Below are positions 14,836 through 16,999 of a stretch of DNA of 16,999 nucleotides, piece after piece. The DNA comes from Christensenella sp. UBA1782 (GTDB taxonomy: Bacteria; Bacillota; Clostridia; Christensenellales; DTU072): contig DCGI01000011.1 in the NCBI GenBank assembly GCA_002315475.1, positions 1 through 16,999 of the forward strand, written 5' to 3'. Numbering within the stretch: the first letter of the stretch is position 1; every line of letters begins with the position of its first letter. The translations under genes were made by a program, and so were the position numbers. The notes under the pieces were generated by a model. It made no database searches. It was given only the letters and a program-made list of their open reading frames with translations, and had not been told where the DNA came from.

Positions 14836-15711
14836 ATGTATCACATTATCGTTAATCCTCTTTCGGGAAAAGGGCAGAGTAAAAAGGCTCTTTGTACCGT
14901 AGAAACCGTTTTGACGGGAAAGGAAATCGACTACGAAGTGCATCTGACCGAGCATGCGGGACATGCGGTGGAAATCGCCCGTGAGCTTTCGAGAATACCC
15001 GATACCACTATCATTGCGTTGGGCGGGGACGGCTCGTTTAACGAAGTGTTGAACGGTATCGAAAATTTCGATAACGTCACCCTCGGGTTCATTCCTTGCG
15101 GAACGGGAAACGATTACGTACATGCGGCAGGTATCCCTACCGACACGACCAAAGCGTTGGATTTGATTTTACGGGGTAAGGTCGGGACGACGGACTACCT
15201 GAACGTGGGCGAAAAGCGTTGTTTGAATATCGCGGGTGCCGGCATGGACGTAGACGTATTGGTTCGTTACGCTACCATGAAACCCTTTCACGGTAAAGTC
15301 AAATATTTGGCGAGCCTCCTCGACACGTTGATACATTTGCGATTCCATAAAATCCGTTTGACGCGGGAGGACGGAACCGAAGAAGAACATAACGTCTTTT
15401 TGGTTTCCATGGCAAACGGCATTTATATCGGAGGCGGCATGCCGATAAGTCCCTATTCGGTTGTCAACGACGGCTTCATGGACGTGGTCGTCGTCAACGA
15501 AATTCGTCCCTCCAAAGTACTCGGTTTGCTGTTGAAATTTTTGAACGGCGGCAAACACGTCCTTATGCCCTGTACCGAAGTGATTCGATGCAAGAAAGCC
15601 AAAGTGGAGATATTAGACGACGGCAGCACCCAAATGGACGGTGAAGTCAGCGAAAACAAAGTGCTGGATTGCAGTATCGTAACGGGCGTTTTGAAAACCT
15701 TTATACAATAA
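14836..15711 (+). CDS. Diacylglycerol kinase family lipid kinase
   Basis: 291-residue DAGK-catalytic-domain protein (DgkB/YegS/BmrU type), expected to phosphorylate diacylglycerol or a related lipid at the inner membrane face and return it to phosphatidic acid for lipid or lipoteichoic-acid metabolism. Motifs: N-terminal IIVNPLSGKG (4-13), nucleotide-binding GGDGSFNEV (63-71), PCGTGND (87-93), then the second domain with NGIYIGGGMPISP and the end motif QMDGE. Full family length. AAGGAG (14825-14830) precedes the ATG by 5 nt. There is no room for a promoter between the gyrase terminator and this gene, so expression must come from readthrough or from a promoter inside gyrA. A GH31 gene starts 3 nt after its stop. 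Exact lipid substrate is not determinable. Confidence 0.9.
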   Translation: MYHIIVNPLSGKGQSKKALCTVETVLTGKEIDYEVHLTEHAGHAVEIARELSRIPDTTIIALGGDGSFNEVLNGIENFDNVTLGFIPCGTGNDYVHAAGIPTDTTKALDLILRGKVGTTDYLNVGEKRCLNIAGAGMDVDVLVRYATMKPFHGKVKYLASLLDTLIHLRFHKIRLTREDGTEEEHNVFLVSMANGIYIGGGMPISPYSVVNDGFMDVVVVNEIRPSKVLGLLLKFLNGGKHVLMPCTEVIRCKKAKVEILDDGSTQMDGEVSENKVLDCSIVTGVLKTFIQ

Positions 15712-15714
15712 ACT

Positions 15715-16999
15715 ATGACAAAGCTACAACAACATTTAATTGCTAAGACCGAGCCGCTCGCTTCCGAACATAACGTCGTGATCGGAAAAGGGTATCGCAT
15801 TACCGTATTGACCGAGCGTCTTCTTCGTGTGGAAAAACAGAAAAACAACCTTTTTACCGACGAAGCCACGCAGAATATATGGTTCCGGAATTTCCCCGAC
15901 GTAGAGTATACGGTGGAAAAGGAAGGAAGCCTTCTTCTGTTGACGACCGCATGGGCAAAATTCTATTTTGATCCCATGTCAAAAAACGTCACGCAAGTCT
16001 TTTTGGACGGCAGATGGGTGGGGGTTCGAAACGGCGGAAATTTAGGCGGAACCTGCCGAACCCTCGATAATTCTATCGGACGGGTTCGTATCGGCAAAGG
16101 TCTGCTTGCCAAAAAAGGGGTGGCGCGCATCGAGGACGACGGGCTTTGCCTTATCGACGGCGAAGTGAAACCGAGAAAAGCCCCAGAAAAGGACTATTAT
16201 ATCTTTGCTTACGGCAGAAATTATCGGGACGCCTTACAAGACTATTTCCGTTTAACGGGAGAGGTTCCGTTGTTGCCGAGATACGTTTTCGGGAATTGGT
16301 GGAGCCGTTATCACGCCTATACGCAACGAGAATACCTCGATTTAACGGAGCGGTTTGAAAAGGAAAATTTGCCGTTTACCGTCGCCACGGTCGATATGGA
16401 CTGGCATTGGGTGAACGTCAATAGGCAGTTTCCCGCACGGGAATACGGCAAGTACGGACTCCTTCGGGGTGGCTGGACGGGATACAGTTGGAATACCGAA
16501 TTGTTCCCCGACCACCAAGCTTTTTTGAAAGAGTTGCACGAAAAGAATTTGCACGTTACGTTGAATTTGCATCCCGCACAAGGCGTGCGTTGTTTCGAAG
16601 ACGCCTATCCGAAAATGGCTGCGGCGATGGGTATCGATCCCGCCACGAAAAAGACGATACCCTTCGATATAACCGATCCGAAATTCACGAACGCGTATTT
16701 CGATATCTTGCATCACCCGATGGAAGAGGAAGGGGTGGACTTCTGGTGGATCGATTGGCAACAGGGGAAAAAGACCAAGATAAAAGGTTTGGATCCGTTG
16801 TGGTCGCTCAACCATTATCATTATTTGGACAGTGCCCGAGAGGGAAAACGAGGGGTGATTTTATCCCGCTACGGCGGTATCGGAAGCCACCGCTATCCGC
16901 TCGGTTTTTCGGGGGATACCTTCTGTCGGTGGAGTGCTTTGGCGTTTCAACCGGAGTTTACGGCGACCTCGTCCAATATCGGTTATGGCTGGTGGAGTC
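15715..16999 (+). CDS. Glycoside hydrolase family 31 (alpha-glucosidase/alpha-xylosidase-like), 5' part
   Basis: 428 codons are visible, with the frame open at the right edge; the protein is therefore longer. The N-terminal beta-sandwich (GYRITVLTERLLRVE, about 26-40) leads to the catalytic barrel starting near LLPRYVFGNWWSRYHAYT (about 187-204). VDMDWHW (about 227-233) is the GH31 substrate-site strand. FWWIDWQQG holds the predicted nucleophile Asp347, and FSGDTF the predicted acid/base Asp401. GH31 enzymes cleave terminal alpha-linked sugars by a retaining mechanism; no signal peptide is visible, so a cytoplasmic enzyme is likely. The ATG at 15715 lies 3 nt after the lipid kinase stop without a clear Shine-Dalgarno, suggesting coupling. 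Linkage and sugar preference cannot be told from this fragment. Confidence 0.92.
   Translation, partial: MTKLQQHLIAKTEPLASEHNVVIGKGYRITVLTERLLRVEKQKNNLFTDEATQNIWFRNFPDVEYTVEKEGSLLLLTTAWAKFYFDPMSKNVTQVFLDGRWVGVRNGGNLGGTCRTLDNSIGRVRIGKGLLAKKGVARIEDDGLCLIDGEVKPRKAPEKDYYIFAYGRNYRDALQDYFRLTGEVPLLPRYVFGNWWSRYHAYTQREYLDLTERFEKENLPFTVATVDMDWHWVNVNRQFPAREYGKYGLLRGGWTGYSWNTELFPDHQAFLKELHEKNLHVTLNLHPAQGVRCFEDAYPKMAAAMGIDPATKKTIPFDITDPKFTNAYFDILHHPMEEEGVDFWWIDWQQGKKTKIKGLDPLWSLNHYHYLDSAREGKRGVILSRYGGIGSHRYPLGFSGDTFCRWSALAFQPEFTATSSNIGYGWWS

Overview
The window looks like chromosomal DNA from a low-to-mid GC Gram-positive-type bacterium, most plausibly an uncultured Clostridia-like member of the Bacillota. 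The basis is AGGAG-type ribosome binding sites, lipoprotein signal peptides, InlB/Listeria-Bacteroides repeats, an SdrD-B-like domain and a short Firmicutes-type GyrB next to GyrA. This taxonomic guess is inference; no rRNA, tRNA, CRISPR array or insertion sequence was seen.

Layout. (1) 1-1735: the 3' end of a repeat-bearing surface protein gene, then a PfkB-family (fructokinase-like) sugar kinase. (2) 1736-2753: an AT-rich island with a small membrane protein gene and a divergent XRE-type regulator gene. They are separated by a consensus promoter whose spacer is a perfect palindrome, and bounded by two bidirectional-looking terminators. (3) 2754-9908: a cell-envelope block. Two paralogous lipoprotein alpha/beta-hydrolases (2754-4157 and 8259-9908, both leftward) flank a rightward pair of related membrane proteins with large extracytoplasmic domains (4328-5866 and 5878-7368). 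A small single-pass membrane protein gene (7597-8253) follows the second hydrolase in its operon and seems cut short by an in-frame stop. I do not recognise a described system here; it is the best candidate for something new. (4) 9909-10288: a 380-base intergenic region with overlapping GC-rich hairpins, tandem CGTGCGTAT repeats, an AT-rich tract with an 18-bp palindrome, and a full consensus promoter for gyrase. (5) 10289-14778: gyrB-gyrA operon ending in a strong terminator. (6) 14836-16999: a diacylglycerol-kinase-family lipid kinase and the 5' part of a GH31 alpha-glycosidase gene, 3 nt apart and probably co-transcribed.

GyrB and GyrA form the A2B2 type II topoisomerase. The kinase at 782 and the GH31 enzyme suggest sugar use, and the repeat protein and lipoproteins suggest an elaborate cell surface. 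The hydrolase/membrane-protein block is linked only by position, shared fold and paralogy; its function is unknown.
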